A stretch of 64,000 nt of DNA from Alkalihalobacillus sp. FSL W8-0930 (GTDB lineage: Bacteria > Bacillota > Bacilli > Bacillales > Bacillaceae_D): the NCBI GenBank assembly GCA_037965595.1, contig CP150183.1:2604001-2668000 (forward strand). The letters run 5' to 3'. This document shows positions 42,661-50,995 of the stretch, piece by piece. The first letter of the stretch is position 1; every line of letters starts with the position of its first letter. Position numbers and translations under genes: made by a program. The notes under the pieces are model-generated. The model was given only the letters and a program-made list of their open reading frames with translations. It was not told the DNA's origin and did no database searches.

Positions 42661-43089
42661 TTGAGTAATCCAAGCATACGAATAAAAAAGATTTGGGAAG
42701 ACGAGACTCTTATAGAATGTCATTTAGAGTTTTTGACTACAAGTAGTAAAGTGTCTTTAGATGTCTACACAACAAATGCTGATCTAGAAGAGTTAAGACA
42801 AGGGATCATTCACTTTAACCCGGGCGCAGGGGCAGAATGGATTTGGACATCAGGTGAGAATACGGATGATGCGACTCATTATCTATCTGTACGATTTTTT
42901 AACCATACGAACAGAGGACATATTGGTCTTGAGATCATTCTTGATAATAAACAAGACGTTCCTGCGTTTCTTTATTCACATTTTTATATTCTGACAGAGT
43001 TAAATCAGCTTGATGACTTTGCATGGAAACTAAAACAATTGATTAATGAGGAAGTTTCTGAGATAGAGGGTTTAATGCCTACTTCTTAA
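42661..43089 (+). CDS. Unknown 142-residue soluble protein
   Basis: TTG 42661 is preceded at 8 nt by GAGGTG, which supports the start. The protein is acidic and likely alpha/beta: IRIKKIWEDETLIECHLEFLTTSSKVSLDVYTT reads as an antiparallel sheet, and the C-terminal FAWKLKQLINEEV as a helix. There is no signal peptide, membrane segment or catalytic motif. It lies between two terminators and next to the tRNA operon, convergent with it. I do not recognise a family. Confidence 0.65.
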   Translation: MSNPSIRIKKIWEDETLIECHLEFLTTSSKVSLDVYTTNADLEELRQGIIHFNPGAGAEWIWTSGENTDDATHYLSVRFFNHTNRGHIGLEIILDNKQDVPAFLYSHFYILTELNQLDDFAWKLKQLINEEVSEIEGLMPTS

Positions 43090-43107
43090 TCTTTCTACCG
43101 CAACGAA

Positions 43108-43145
43108 AAAACGATCTCACGCATCAAATTGCGTGAGATCGTTTT
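43108..43145. terminator. Bidirectional terminator between the unknown gene and the tRNA operon
   Basis: A perfect 16 bp stem (43108-43123 with 43130-43145) has A and T ends, so it can stop both the rightward gene and the leftward tRNA transcript. Confidence 0.92.
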
Positions 43146-43172
43146 GACAAACTATGTATACATCTTCGTTGA

Positions 43173-43521
43173 CGTCCCAGGAGAGATTCGAACTCCCGAC
43201 CGACGGCTTAGCTTACCACTATGACTTTCGCCACCAGAGATCTGTTTGTGGTCTGGACTATATCTTCACCATTTCAGGTGCGACACGTATAGTCTCTACG
43301 GATCCTCATTGCACATATGTACACTACTCAGCATACCTCTCATACGAGCCTTTCTGCTTGAGTATAATCAATCTGATTACAAGTTTCCTCGGTATTACCA
43401 ACAGCAAATGCTGGTCAGGCTTCACCGATACAGTGTCGTCCACTTTACAGGTTCTTGTTTCCCTGTAAAGGCTCCTAATATTCTTGAAGGCCGTTGCTCT
43501 ATCCAGCTGAGCTACTGGGAC
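43173..43521 (-). tRNA. tRNA-Arg (UCU), interrupted by a group I intron
   Basis: The 5' exon is 43487-43521 and the 3' exon 43173-43211, 74 nt after joining. Acceptor GTCCCAG/CTGGGAC, D arm GCTC...GAGC, anticodon stem ACGGC/GCCGT, loop CTTCTAA and T arm GGGAG-TTCGAAT-CTCTC all form. The anticodon is TCT, so it reads AGA (and AGG). The CCA end is not encoded. The intron sits between anticodon bases 34 and 35. It is the second gene of a two-tRNA operon after tRNA-Gly. Confidence 0.93.
43212..43486 (-). ncRNA. Group I self-splicing intron in the anticodon of tRNA-Arg(UCU)
   Basis: The 275 nt intron follows U34 of the exon and ends in G, as group I introns do. Core helices in canonical order on the minus strand: P2 CTTTACAGG/CCTGTAAAG (43462-43470 with 43443-43451); P3 CGACAC/GTGTCG (43433-43438 with 43281-43286); P7 GACTATA/TATAGTC (43288-43294 with 43256-43262); P8 CACC/GGTG (43267-43280). 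The conserved AAGATATAGTCC lies at 43255-43266. A P1 with U-G at the splice site can form with GGAGCC at intron positions 12-17, with one C-A mismatch. There is no endonuclease gene inside. Confidence 0.93.
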
Positions 43522-43533
43522 AAAAAAAAGAAA

Positions 43534-43604
43534 AGCGGGTGATGAGAATCGAACTCACATCATCAGCTTGGAAGGCTGAGGTTTTACCACTAAACTACAC
43601 CCGC
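43534..43604 (-). tRNA. tRNA-Gly (UCC)
   Basis: The 71 nt cloverleaf GCGGGTG...CACCCGC has anticodon loop CTTCCAA and T loop TTCGATT. The anticodon is TCC, so it reads GGA and GGG. CCA is not encoded. It is the first gene of the operon, 12 bp before tRNA-Arg. Confidence 0.97.
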
Positions 43605-43649
43605 ATGGTTTAGATCGCTTTTTAAAAAGTAATATCAGCGACGAATATA

Positions 43650-43678
43650 AATATACCGTATTTGAAGATAGATGTCAA
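43650..43678 (-). promoter_or_regulatory. Promoter of the tRNA operon
   Basis: Perfect TTGACA (43673-43678, minus), a 17 bp spacer and TATATT (43650-43655), about 45 bp before tRNA-Gly. Confidence 0.85.
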
Positions 43679-43741
43679 CAGGTTATTTGTTTTATTTTAT
43701 ATTTAAATGTGAAGTTGTGAATAAGGGATTTGTCAGGTATG

Positions 43742-43865
43742 AATCCGCTTCAGGAGAAACCCTCGCTTTCCGCGGACACGGCTTCAGCCTCATCCGTGGA
43801 AGATCACCACTGCTGAGTCTTCAGACACGTGTTTTTCCGCAGGAGTCTCGGGTTCTCCCTCCGCT
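43742..43865. repeat. Dispersed structured repeat, copy B (intact)
   Basis: This 124 bp copy is about 80% identical to the element at 20485-20526 plus 22107-22189. Outer stem GGAGAAACCC/GGGTTCTCC (43753-43762, 43850-43858); inner stem TTCCGCGG/CCGTGGAA, G-U tolerated. It fills the space between the tRNA promoter and ysnB, where I see no gene. Confidence 0.85.
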
Positions 43866-43931
43866 AATTAGAGTAAATGACTCTTACATTTCCGAAATTC
43901 ATACTTTTTTCGTTCACCCTTCATTCTACAA

Positions 43932-44441
43932 CTACCTCTTAAACGTTCCACCGAGCTCTGGCATTTCTTGATCGTCATACGTGTAGTAGGTGACCTTAAT
44001 TTCTTGTTCTGTTAGTTCACAGATGCAATAGGTTTGGTCTCTACTTCCTGATGGTAAGCGGATGCTGCCAGGGTTGATGAAGACAATTCCTTTCTCCTCA
44101 AAGCATGTGGCAACATGTGTGTGGCCGAATGAGGCCACTTTAGCGCCTACTTCCTCGGCTCGAAGCATAAACGCATTTAAATGACTTTTTACTTGGAATA
44201 AGTGTCCGTGTGTAAAGTACATCCGTCCATAATTCGTTTCTTCGATCCACTCTTCGGGGAAAGGCTGCCCCATATCGCAATTCCCTTTTACACCTATCAC
44301 TCCAGCAAGTGGTCCTTTCTCTGGTTCAAGCTCTGAATCTCCGCAATGAAAGATCTTATCTACGTCTTGTCGTTTCCGATCAAGTAGTTGTTTAAGCTCA
44401 TCAGTCCAACCGTGACTATCACTTATGATCAAAGCTTTCAT
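43932..44441 (-). CDS. ysnB: YfcE/MJ0936-type metallophosphoesterase
   Basis: This 169-residue calcineurin-like phosphoesterase has all metal-site motifs: ISDSHG (6-11), HCGDSE (about 32-37), KGNCDMG, THGHLF and SFGHTHVA. It belongs to the YfcE group of small manganese phosphodiesterases, whose substrate in the cell is not settled. GGGAG lies before ATG 44441. It is the last gene of the leftward rph-ysnA-ysnB unit, 14 bp after ysnA. Confidence 0.92.
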   Translation of the reverse strand: MKALIISDSHGWTDELKQLLDRKRQDVDKIFHCGDSELEPEKGPLAGVIGVKGNCDMGQPFPEEWIEETNYGRMYFTHGHLFQVKSHLNAFMLRAEEVGAKVASFGHTHVATCFEEKGIVFINPGSIRLPSGSRDQTYCICELTEQEIKVTYYTYDDQEMPELGGTFKR

Positions 44442-44455
44442 GTGTGACCACTCCC

Positions 44456-45055
44456 TTACAAGTTAAATAAATTTTTATATTTAAGTAGCTCCTGTATGGC
44501 TTTGCCTCTATGGCTGCGTTCATTTTTTTCATCGGATGTTAGCTCCGCCGCCGTCTTTCCGAGTGGGGGAACATAAAAGATTGGGTCATAACCAAAGCCA
44601 TTCTCTCCTGAACGACTTGTTGCAATGGCACCCTCAAATTGACCTTTAAAGAAAATCGTTTCTTCGTCTGGCTGAGCAACAGCCATCACACAGACAAATC
44701 GTGCCGTTCGTTGACCTTCCGGGACATCTTGTAATTCTAGAAGCACCTTATCGATATTCGCCTGATCATCCTTTTGCTCTCCTGCGTACCTTGCAGAGTA
44801 CACACCCGGCTCACCGTTTAGAGCATCTACTTCTAACCCTGAATCATCGGCAATGACCGTGCGATTAAGTAGCTTAGAAAGTGTTTCTGCTTTGATAGCT
44901 GCATTTTCATGAAAGGTCACGCCCGTTTCAGGGATATCTGAAATGGTTGGGTAATCAAGCAACGACTTTACAATCGTTCCTTCCCCCTCAAGCAGTTGCT
45001 TAAACTCGTTGATTTTTCCTTTATTGGTTGTCGCAATGATTAGTTCAGTTGCCAT
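44456..45055 (-). CDS. ysnA: dITP/XTP pyrophosphatase (RdgB/HAM1)
   Basis: This enzyme removes non-canonical purine triphosphates (dITP, XTP) from the pool by hydrolysis to the monophosphate. The family motifs [14 protein letters not shown] (near the start), [24 protein letters not shown] and [11 protein letters not shown] are complete. SHRGKA lies near the C-terminus. At 199 residues it has normal length. It starts inside the last 11 bp of rph, with AAGGAG upstream, so the two genes are coupled. Confidence 0.95.
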   Translation of the reverse strand: MATELIIATTNKGKINEFKQLLEGEGTIVKSLLDYPTISDIPETGVTFHENAAIKAETLSKLLNRTVIADDSGLEVDALNGEPGVYSARYAGEQKDDQANIDKVLLELQDVPEGQRTARFVCVMAVAQPDEETIFFKGQFEGAIATSRSGENGFGYDPIFYVPPLGKTAAELTSDEKNERSHRGKAIQELLKYKNLFNL

Positions 45056-45815
45056 CTGCCCCTACTCCTTTTGTATCCTGGATACGGTCACTCGTCTGGC
45101 CAAGATGTTCTTTTTGCAAGGCAACGAGCTCCTGAATTCCTTTTTCAGCTACGTCCAACATCGCATTCAATTCACTTCTAGAAAATACGGCTTCCTCACC
45201 CGTACCTTGAACTTCGACTAATGATCCACTTCCAGTCATTACTACGTTCATGTCCACATCAGCCGTTGAATCCTCCGCATAACAAAGGTCTAAGAGCACT
45301 TGTTTTGTATCGTCAATTCCTACTGAGATAGCAGCCAAAAAGTCAGTCACAGGCCACTCTGTCATTCGTTCTTCACCCATCGCTTTTTCAAAGGCTAAAC
45401 ACATCGCAACAAATGCACCTGTAATGGCAGCCGTACGTGTGCCTCCATCTGCTTGAATGACGTCACAGTCAATCCAAATGGTTTTTTCACCCATTTTATT
45501 TAAGTCTACAACGGTGCGAAGTGCCCGTCCAATCAAGCGTTGAATTTCCATCGTTCTACCGGTTACTTTTCCTTTAGAGGATTCACGAATGGTTCGATCT
45601 TGCGTTGCTCTTGGAAGCATCGCATATTCAGCTGTAATCCAGCCCTTACCTTTTCCTCTAAGAAACGGAGGGACTCGGTCTTCAAGGCTCGCATTACAAA
45701 TCACCTTTGTATCTCCCATCGAAATTAGAACAGAGCCTTCTGGGTGTTTTGTGAAATGCATGTCCAGTGTTACGTCTCGTAAGTCATTTACTTGTCTACC
45801 ATCTATTCGTTCCAT
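45045..45815 (-). CDS. rph: Ribonuclease PH
   Basis: This phosphorolytic 3' exoribonuclease trims tRNA and rRNA ends. Family signatures are the start [25 protein letters not shown]-type stretch (here [21 protein letters not shown]), and [14 protein letters not shown]. At 256 residues it is slightly longer than average, owing to a short C-terminal tail. AAAAGGA precedes ATG 45815. A promoter and a terminator-like hairpin lie in its leader. Confidence 0.96.
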   Translation of the reverse strand: MERIDGRQVNDLRDVTLDMHFTKHPEGSVLISMGDTKVICNASLEDRVPPFLRGKGKGWITAEYAMLPRATQDRTIRESSKGKVTGRTMEIQRLIGRALRTVVDLNKMGEKTIWIDCDVIQADGGTRTAAITGAFVAMCLAFEKAMGEERMTEWPVTDFLAAISVGIDDTKQVLLDLCYAEDSTADVDMNVVMTGSGSLVEVQGTGEEAVFSRSELNAMLDVAEKGIQELVALQKEHLGQTSDRIQDTKGVGADGN

Positions 45816-45848
45816 ATGAATCGATCCTTTTCTATTTAAAAAATGAAA

Positions 45849-45874
45849 AGAGAAGGGCTACCCGCTCCTTCTCT
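45849..45874 (-). terminator. Terminator-like hairpin in the rph leader
   Basis: AGAGAAGG/CCTTCTCT (45867-45874 with 45849-45856) is followed by TTTTCATTTTTT on the minus strand. It lies between a TATAAT box (45885-45890) and the rph start, so it is either the gerM terminator or an attenuator of rph. Confidence 0.6.
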
Positions 45875-45884
45875 ACCTCTATCT

Positions 45885-45890
45885 ATTATA
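45885..45890 (-). promoter_or_regulatory. -10 box TATAAT upstream of rph
   Basis: It is a perfect hexamer with only TTGCGT 16 bp upstream as a -35. It would start a transcript that first copies the hairpin at 45849-45874. Confidence 0.45.
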
Positions 45891-45931
45891 AAGTCTCCCC
45901 CCAAAAACGCAAAGGTAAAAGCGAAACATTT

Positions 45932-47026
45932 TTATAGAGTGTGATCATTTACCTGCTTTGGTCTTGAAACGGGTTCAGCTGGTTCTCCTTCTTGATTTAA
46001 GACAGATGCTTCTCCGTTCACTTCAATTGAGACTTTATCCACCCCTGCTTGTTCAGTTAATGTCAGCACTAACATATTCAAAACATCTTGAGATACAGCC
46101 ATATTTTCACTGCTTTCTAAAATATGTTCGTTAAAATCAAGCGTTAGTGTTCCATCTTTCACCTCAGGGTCAGCCAGCAAGTTCGCTTTTGTTTGTATGC
46201 CTGACACAAGTGACGTTCCAATAGAAGGTCCTTCAATTAATTCATTCACAGCCATTGTGAGCGCATCTTCTCCAGCTTCAACCCTTCTTGTAACAGGAAC
46301 ATAGTAACGTGAATCACCTTGATGTCCCATAAAATAAAGAACTACTTCTTCACTATTCACTAAATCTACCACCTGATTGGATTCAAGGTTAATCCCGTCG
46401 GAGCGACTGACACCATCCCCGATCGGTGTTTTGTTGAGTGGCATGACCTCTTGATCATATCCATTAATTCGAATTTGCACCTTTTCAACAGAGTCAAATT
46501 GAGTAAGTGTCCATGTGATTGCCTGAAGGATTTGCTGTTCTTTAGCTGCATCATACCCCTCAAACTCTTTTGAAAAGTCAGCGACAGCAATTTTTTCTTC
46601 TTCATTTAAATTCACTGTTACACTCGTACCCGCTGGCAGGACAGCTTGGAAGCCACTAGGTAATAATTCAGACACTGGGCCATCCGCTACTAAGTATTCA
46701 AGTGATTGCTTCAGCACCCCTTCTTGTTTTGGCAGCGTTAACGTCTGTGGAACAACTAAGCCATTCGCATCTAGTAAGTACAATTCGCGTTGAACGGTCT
46801 CTGCTGATTCGGCTGCTTGCTCATTATCATCTTCTTGCACATCTTCATCACTCACCTCATCAACCGTTCCTGCCTCATCTAATTCAATTTCTTCTGTATC
46901 CTCTACATAATTCACTTGAGGTTCATCCATTTTCGTTGAAACATCTTTTGACCCTATTGAACACCCGGTTGTCACAAGTGTAGCTGCTAAGATAAGTGGA
47001 GCACCTGTTTTTAAGTACTTTCGCAT
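45932..47026 (-). CDS. gerM: GerM, sporulation/germination lipoprotein
   Basis: This 364-residue lipoprotein has the signal peptide and lipobox TLVTTGC, with Cys22 the likely lipidation site. An acidic linker (about 45-75) is followed by two GerMN domains (about 85-205 and 220-345), each with a LTLP or FMGH start and a TLTLDFNEH or IAVADFSKE strand. In B. subtilis GerM anchors the SpoIIIA-SpoIIQ complex during engulfment and affects germination. It lies between racE and rph as in B. subtilis. Confidence 0.94.
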   Translation of the reverse strand: MRKYLKTGAPLILAATLVTTGCSIGSKDVSTKMDEPQVNYVEDTEEIELDEAGTVDEVSDEDVQEDDNEQAAESAETVQRELYLLDANGLVVPQTLTLPKQEGVLKQSLEYLVADGPVSELLPSGFQAVLPAGTSVTVNLNEEEKIAVADFSKEFEGYDAAKEQQILQAITWTLTQFDSVEKVQIRINGYDQEVMPLNKTPIGDGVSRSDGINLESNQVVDLVNSEEVVLYFMGHQGDSRYYVPVTRRVEAGEDALTMAVNELIEGPSIGTSLVSGIQTKANLLADPEVKDGTLTLDFNEHILESSENMAVSQDVLNMLVLTLTEQAGVDKVSIEVNGEASVLNQEGEPAEPVSRPKQVNDHTL

Positions 47027-47128
47027 GATTTGTTTCCCTCCCTAGATAGTTTGTACTTTCATGTATACGAGCCTATCCTCAAATTAGACCTGCAAAGTTT
47101 AGACAAACTGTTTGTTGCACAAAAAAAA

Positions 47129-47149
47129 GAAGATCCACCTTGGACCTTC
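47129..47149. terminator. racE terminator
   Basis: An 8 bp stem (GAAGGTCC/GGATCTTC on the minus strand, one wobble) is followed by eight T. It lies 20 bp after the racE stop. Confidence 0.85.
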
Positions 47150-47168
47150 GTTTTTATTCATTCTTTAA

Positions 47169-47972
47169 TTAGTGATCAATTACAATCGTCTCAACCTTAC
47201 CTACGTCAATTTCTAACCATTGGCTTGCCAATCGCTTAAACAGTTCTTCTTCCCCTGTTGTATAAAACGTATGGTTAGGCACTCTCTCTCCTGTATAAGC
47301 CGTTTCCCCGTGGAATAGAAGACCACTGACTTCTCTCGCTGTCTCTTCTCCTGATGAAATCAGCGTAATGGATGGCCCAGACCACTTTTTAATAAGTGGT
47401 GCAAGAAGAGGATAATGCGTACAACCTAAGATGAGTGTATCAAAGCCTTTGCCTGTTAAAGGAGCCAATGTGTCAGCGACAATTTGACTTGCTTCGTCTC
47501 CGTCGAAAATCCCTTGTTCAACAAGTGGAACAAAAGGTGGGCAGGCCAGGCTCTCTACTTGAACCGAACTATTAATAGAGGTTAGTGCTTTTGAATAAGC
47601 ACCACTTTTAATCGTACCACTGGTTCCAATCACTGCAACATGTTCCTTTTTTGTTGCTTTAAGGGCACTTGAGGCACCAGGATAAATGACTCCTACTACA
47701 GGGATATCAAGTGTTTTCTTTACTTCTTCTAACACTACTGCTGCTGCCGTGTTGCAAGCAATGACAAGCATTTTAATATTTTTTGTTTGCAGGTAACGAA
47801 TCATTTGCCACGTGTACGTACGCACTTCTTCCTTTGGACGTGGACCATACGGACAACGCTTAGAATCTCCTACATAAACAATCTCTTCCTTAGGCAGCTG
47901 ACGCATAAGTTCCTTTGCAACCGTCAATCCGCCAAGGCCTGAATCAATGACACCAATCGGTCTATCCACCAT
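47169..47972 (-). CDS. racE: Glutamate racemase
   Basis: RacE supplies D-glutamate for peptidoglycan. The two catalytic cysteines are C73 ([10 protein letters not shown]) and the Cys of GCTHYPLL near 184. DSGLGGLTV (10-18) binds substrate. At 267 residues it has normal length. ysmB lies immediately upstream, 41 bp away, the same order as in B. subtilis. Confidence 0.96.
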   Translation of the reverse strand: MVDRPIGVIDSGLGGLTVAKELMRQLPKEEIVYVGDSKRCPYGPRPKEEVRTYTWQMIRYLQTKNIKMLVIACNTAAAVVLEEVKKTLDIPVVGVIYPGASSALKATKKEHVAVIGTSGTIKSGAYSKALTSINSSVQVESLACPPFVPLVEQGIFDGDEASQIVADTLAPLTGKGFDTLILGCTHYPLLAPLIKKWSGPSITLISSGEETAREVSGLLFHGETAYTGERVPNHTFYTTGEEELFKRLASQWLEIDVGKVETIVIDH

Positions 47973-48013
47973 GTCTCCCTCAATTTCTATCTATATCTGA
48001 ACCATACTTGGGT

Positions 48014-48457
48014 TTATTTCTTACCTTTCACTGCTTTCATCTGATCATGGAGTAAGTTTAGACTTTTCTCAAGCGTATCCACTTGTTCTTGTGAGAAGTC
48101 CGCTAAAATATCTTCAAGGTAATCCTGTCGCTTCACAATCACTTCATGGATAATTGTTTTTCCTTTATCCAGAAGGTGAATGCGAACGACTCTGCGATCA
48201 TTTGCATCTTTTACGCGGGCGACCAGTTCGCTTTTTTCCATCCGATCAATCAGATCTGTTGTTGTACTAAAAGCTAAATACATACTGGTTGAAAGCTCGC
48301 CAATTGTCATATCCCCTTTTTCCTTAAGCCATTGAAGCGCTACAAATTGAGGGGGAGTGATGGGAAACTGTGAAAGAATGACTCGACCTTTTTGTTTAAC
48401 CATATCTGCTACTCTGCGTAGGGAACGTTCAATATCTTCAATTTGTTCATGGGTCAT
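48014..48457 (-). CDS. ysmB: MarR-family transcriptional regulator YsmB
   Basis: This 147-residue winged-helix repressor-type protein has the MarR layout: FPITPPQFVALQWLKEKGDMTIGELSTSMYLAFSTTTDLIDRMEKSELVARVKDANDRRVVRIHLLDKG gives helix-turn-helix and wing, read here in parts (residues 30-100), then dimerisation helices. GGAGG lies eight bases before ATG 48457. The ligand and targets are unknown. The ysmB-racE-gerM order supports the name. Confidence 0.85.
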   Translation of the reverse strand: MTHEQIEDIERSLRRVADMVKQKGRVILSQFPITPPQFVALQWLKEKGDMTIGELSTSMYLAFSTTTDLIDRMEKSELVARVKDANDRRVVRIHLLDKGKTIIHEVIVKRQDYLEDILADFSQEQVDTLEKSLNLLHDQMKAVKGKK

Positions 48458-48577
48458 TCATCGCACCTCCTATCCATTCCAACTTCTATCTATTCTCATT
48501 TTATTGTCTCTTTTTTCATATCGGAATTCAAGTGTTAGTAAACAAATGTCTCTAAACGTCCTTGTTCTTAAAACAAA

Positions 48578-48609
48578 TAAAACGGACACCTAAAAAGGAG
48601 TCCGTTTTA
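48578..48609. terminator. ptsI terminator
   Basis: The 10 bp stem TAAAACGGAC/GTCCGTTTTA lies just after the ptsI stop region on the minus strand. Confidence 0.88.
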
Positions 48610-48617
48610 TCAACCTG

Positions 48618-50339
48618 TTACTCAGAAATATAATTCTCACGAACAAGCTTTGCCACTTCGTCTGCAGTATCAAGCTCAAGAGCTTTCTGTGCAAACTCGG
48701 CCAATTCTTTTTTAGATAGCTTTAGAAGTTGACTTCTAGCTGGAAGAATAGATGTAGCACTCATGCTAAACTCATCTAAACCTAAGCCAAGCAGAAGCGG
48801 AATTGCCACTTCGTCTCCAGCCATTTCTCCGCACATACCTACCCACTTACCTTCTTTATGAGCGGCTTTAATCACCATCTCAACTAAACGAAGAATCGCT
48901 GGGTGGTAAGGCTGATACAAGTATGAAACCTGTTCATTCATGCGATCAGCTGCGAATGTGTATTGAATTAAGTCATTTGTTCCGATACTAAAGAAATCTA
49001 CTTCCTTCGCAAATTGAGGAGCAGCTACTGCAGTAGATGGAATTTCTACCATGATACCAACCTCAATTGAATCAGAAACAGCGATTCCTTCAGCAACAAG
49101 CTTGTCCTTTTCTTCATTAAGCAAAGCTTTTGCTTGGCGTAATTCTTCAAGAACAGCAATCATCGGGAACATGATCTTAAGATTTCCAAACGCACTTGCA
49201 CGAAGTAGCGCACGAAGTTGAACGCGGAATAGGTCCTGTTGCTCAAGACAAAGTCTAATCGCACGGAATCCTAGAAACGGGTTCATTTCCTTTGGAAGAT
49301 TTAAGTATGGAAGTTCTTTATCGCCACCAATATCTAATGTACGGATAACAACTGGTTTCCCTTCCATACGCTCCACAACTTCTTTATACGCTTCGAATTG
49401 TTCTTCCTCAGAAGGAAGATTGTCTCGACCCATATAAAGAAACTCAGTACGGTATAAACCAATACCTTCTGCTCCATTAGCAATAACACCTTCTAAATCC
49501 TTAGGCGTACCAATGTTTGCAGCAAGCTCAACGTGTTCACCATCTGATGTAGTTGTTTGATCATTTACAAGCTTAGCCCATTCCTCTTTTTGCTTAAGGA
49601 AATCAGCTTTCTTTTGCTCAAACGAAGCTAACACGTCTTCAGATGGGTTGATCACAACCTCGCCATCAATTCCGTCCACAATTACGATGTCGCCGGTTTG
49701 AATGGATTTCGTGGCTTCCTTTGTACCAACAACCGCAGGAATTTCCAGTGAACGAGACATGATTGCAGAATGCGAGGTCCGACCACCGATATCTGTTGCA
49801 AACCCTTTAATAAATAATGGGTTTAACTGAGCAGTATCTGAAGGAGTAAGATCTTCAGCAATAACAATCGTTTCTTCGCTAATTGTAGCAAGTGATCCAG
49901 CTTCAATTCCTAGAAGATGACCAATTACACGTCTTGAAACGTCGCGAATATCCGATGCACGTTCTTTCATGTATTCGTTATCCATATTTTCGAAAATAGT
50001 AATAAATTGATCTGCTACTTCATTAAGAGCAAATTCAGCGTTACGTTTCTCATTCGTAATCTTATCCTTAACTGAATCAATAAGCTCAGGGTCACTTAGA
50101 ACCAAGAGATGGGCAGCAAAAATTTCAGCCTTATCTGCACCGAGATTTTGTTCAGTTTTATCTTTAATGGCAGACAGCTCTTCCTTTGACACGCTTAGAG
50201 CGTTTTCAAAGCGCTCAATCTCAGCACTCGGATTAGATGCTTCTGAAGAGCTGATTGAAAAATCAGGCTCTTCATGCACATAGGCCTTTGCAATAGCAAT
50301 GCCATGGGAAGCTGCGATGCCAGAAATTACTTGTGGCAT
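48618..50339 (-). CDS. ptsI: Phosphoenolpyruvate-protein phosphotransferase (enzyme I)
   Basis: Enzyme I takes phosphate from phosphoenolpyruvate and passes it to HPr at the head of the PTS. The phosphorylated His is H190 in [21 protein letters not shown]. The PEP-binding barrel holds [12 protein letters not shown] and the Cys region [13 protein letters not shown] near 500. At 573 residues it has standard length. It follows ptsH by 3 bp. In B. subtilis ptsHI lies elsewhere, next to ptsG. Confidence 0.97.
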   Translation of the reverse strand: MPQVISGIAASHGIAIAKAYVHEEPDFSISSSEASNPSAEIERFENALSVSKEELSAIKDKTEQNLGADKAEIFAAHLLVLSDPELIDSVKDKITNEKRNAEFALNEVADQFITIFENMDNEYMKERASDIRDVSRRVIGHLLGIEAGSLATISEETIVIAEDLTPSDTAQLNPLFIKGFATDIGGRTSHSAIMSRSLEIPAVVGTKEATKSIQTGDIVIVDGIDGEVVINPSEDVLASFEQKKADFLKQKEEWAKLVNDQTTTSDGEHVELAANIGTPKDLEGVIANGAEGIGLYRTEFLYMGRDNLPSEEEQFEAYKEVVERMEGKPVVIRTLDIGGDKELPYLNLPKEMNPFLGFRAIRLCLEQQDLFRVQLRALLRASAFGNLKIMFPMIAVLEELRQAKALLNEEKDKLVAEGIAVSDSIEVGIMVEIPSTAVAAPQFAKEVDFFSIGTNDLIQYTFAADRMNEQVSYLYQPYHPAILRLVEMVIKAAHKEGKWVGMCGEMAGDEVAIPLLLGLGLDEFSMSATSILPARSQLLKLSKKELAEFAQKALELDTADEVAKLVRENYISE

Positions 50340-50342
50340 GTA

Positions 50343-50606
50343 TTATTCCCCTAACTCGTTTTTGATGATTTCTTCGATTGCAGCTAGTGCTTCGTCTGCA
50401 TCAGATCCTTCAGCTTTGATTGTTACTTCTGCACCTTGGCCTACACCAAGAGACATAACGCCCATGATGGATTTAAGATTTACAGACTTACCTTTAAACT
50501 CAAGTGTGATATCAGAAGAGAATTGACCAGCTTTGTTAACTAGTTGAGTTGCTGGACGTGCGTGAATTCCTGTTTCTGCTGTAATCTTATACGTTTTTTC
50601 TGCCAT
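50343..50606 (-). CDS. ptsH: HPr phosphocarrier protein
   Basis: HPr relays phosphate to sugar-specific enzymes II. H15 ([10 protein letters not shown]) is the catalytic site. S46 (VNLKSIMGV) is the HPr kinase site that makes it a CcpA co-repressor in Firmicutes. At 87 residues it has normal length. AGAGG precedes the ATG. It is the first gene of ptsHI, with a leader and promoter somewhere in the 340 bp upstream. Confidence 0.97.
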   Translation of the reverse strand: MAEKTYKITAETGIHARPATQLVNKAGQFSSDITLEFKGKSVNLKSIMGVMSLGVGQGAEVTIKAEGSDADEALAAIEEIIKNELGE

Positions 50607-50949
50607 AATGAATCAGCCTCTTTTCTACATAATAATTTGAGATTGCAGGTTCTTTTTAGACTTTCAGCTACTATATGCAGAATGTCTGAAGAAGCACCTA
50701 TTTTAGTTCAAAAAAAAGAATAGCATATTACCGTACAATAGAACAGACTTTTTCTGCCTGATCAAAAAAGTTATACCCCATTCATAACCTAAGTACATGT
50801 ATTTCGCTTCTCTTCTGCAGGAGAAGGATTTATTTTAATAAATAGAAGCCACGTGTAGCAGTAGATCATGAATAGTATATCATACACAAAATTTATTTAT
50901 CAATCTTTAGTCCTTAGTGTACAGCCTTTTTTTAAGAACATACGTGAAA
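50607..50949. other. Gene-free stretch upstream of ptsH
   Basis: About 340 bp without a credible frame. It should hold the ptsHI promoter. I see AT-rich hexamers but no pair I would commit to, and no cre-like site that I trust. Confidence 0.4.
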
Positions 50950-50985
50950 ACCCATTCCTCTTAAAAAGTTTCTAAAGGAATGGGT
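50950..50985. terminator. Terminator of the MacAB-like ABC operon
   Basis: The 10 bp stem ACCCATTCCT/AGGAATGGGT lies just after the permease stop on the minus strand, followed by TTTTC. Confidence 0.8.
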
Positions 50986-50995
50986 CGCTTCATAC

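Noticed and set aside
43154-43542. Two plus-strand open frames across the split tRNA-Arg gene
   Set aside because: They have no ribosome site, no domain, and run antisense through tRNA exons and the ribozyme core; they are not a homing endonuclease.
43672-43971. 99-codon plus-strand frame over repeat copy B
   Set aside because: It lies on the structured repeat, has no ribosome site, and enters the ysnB 3' end antisense.
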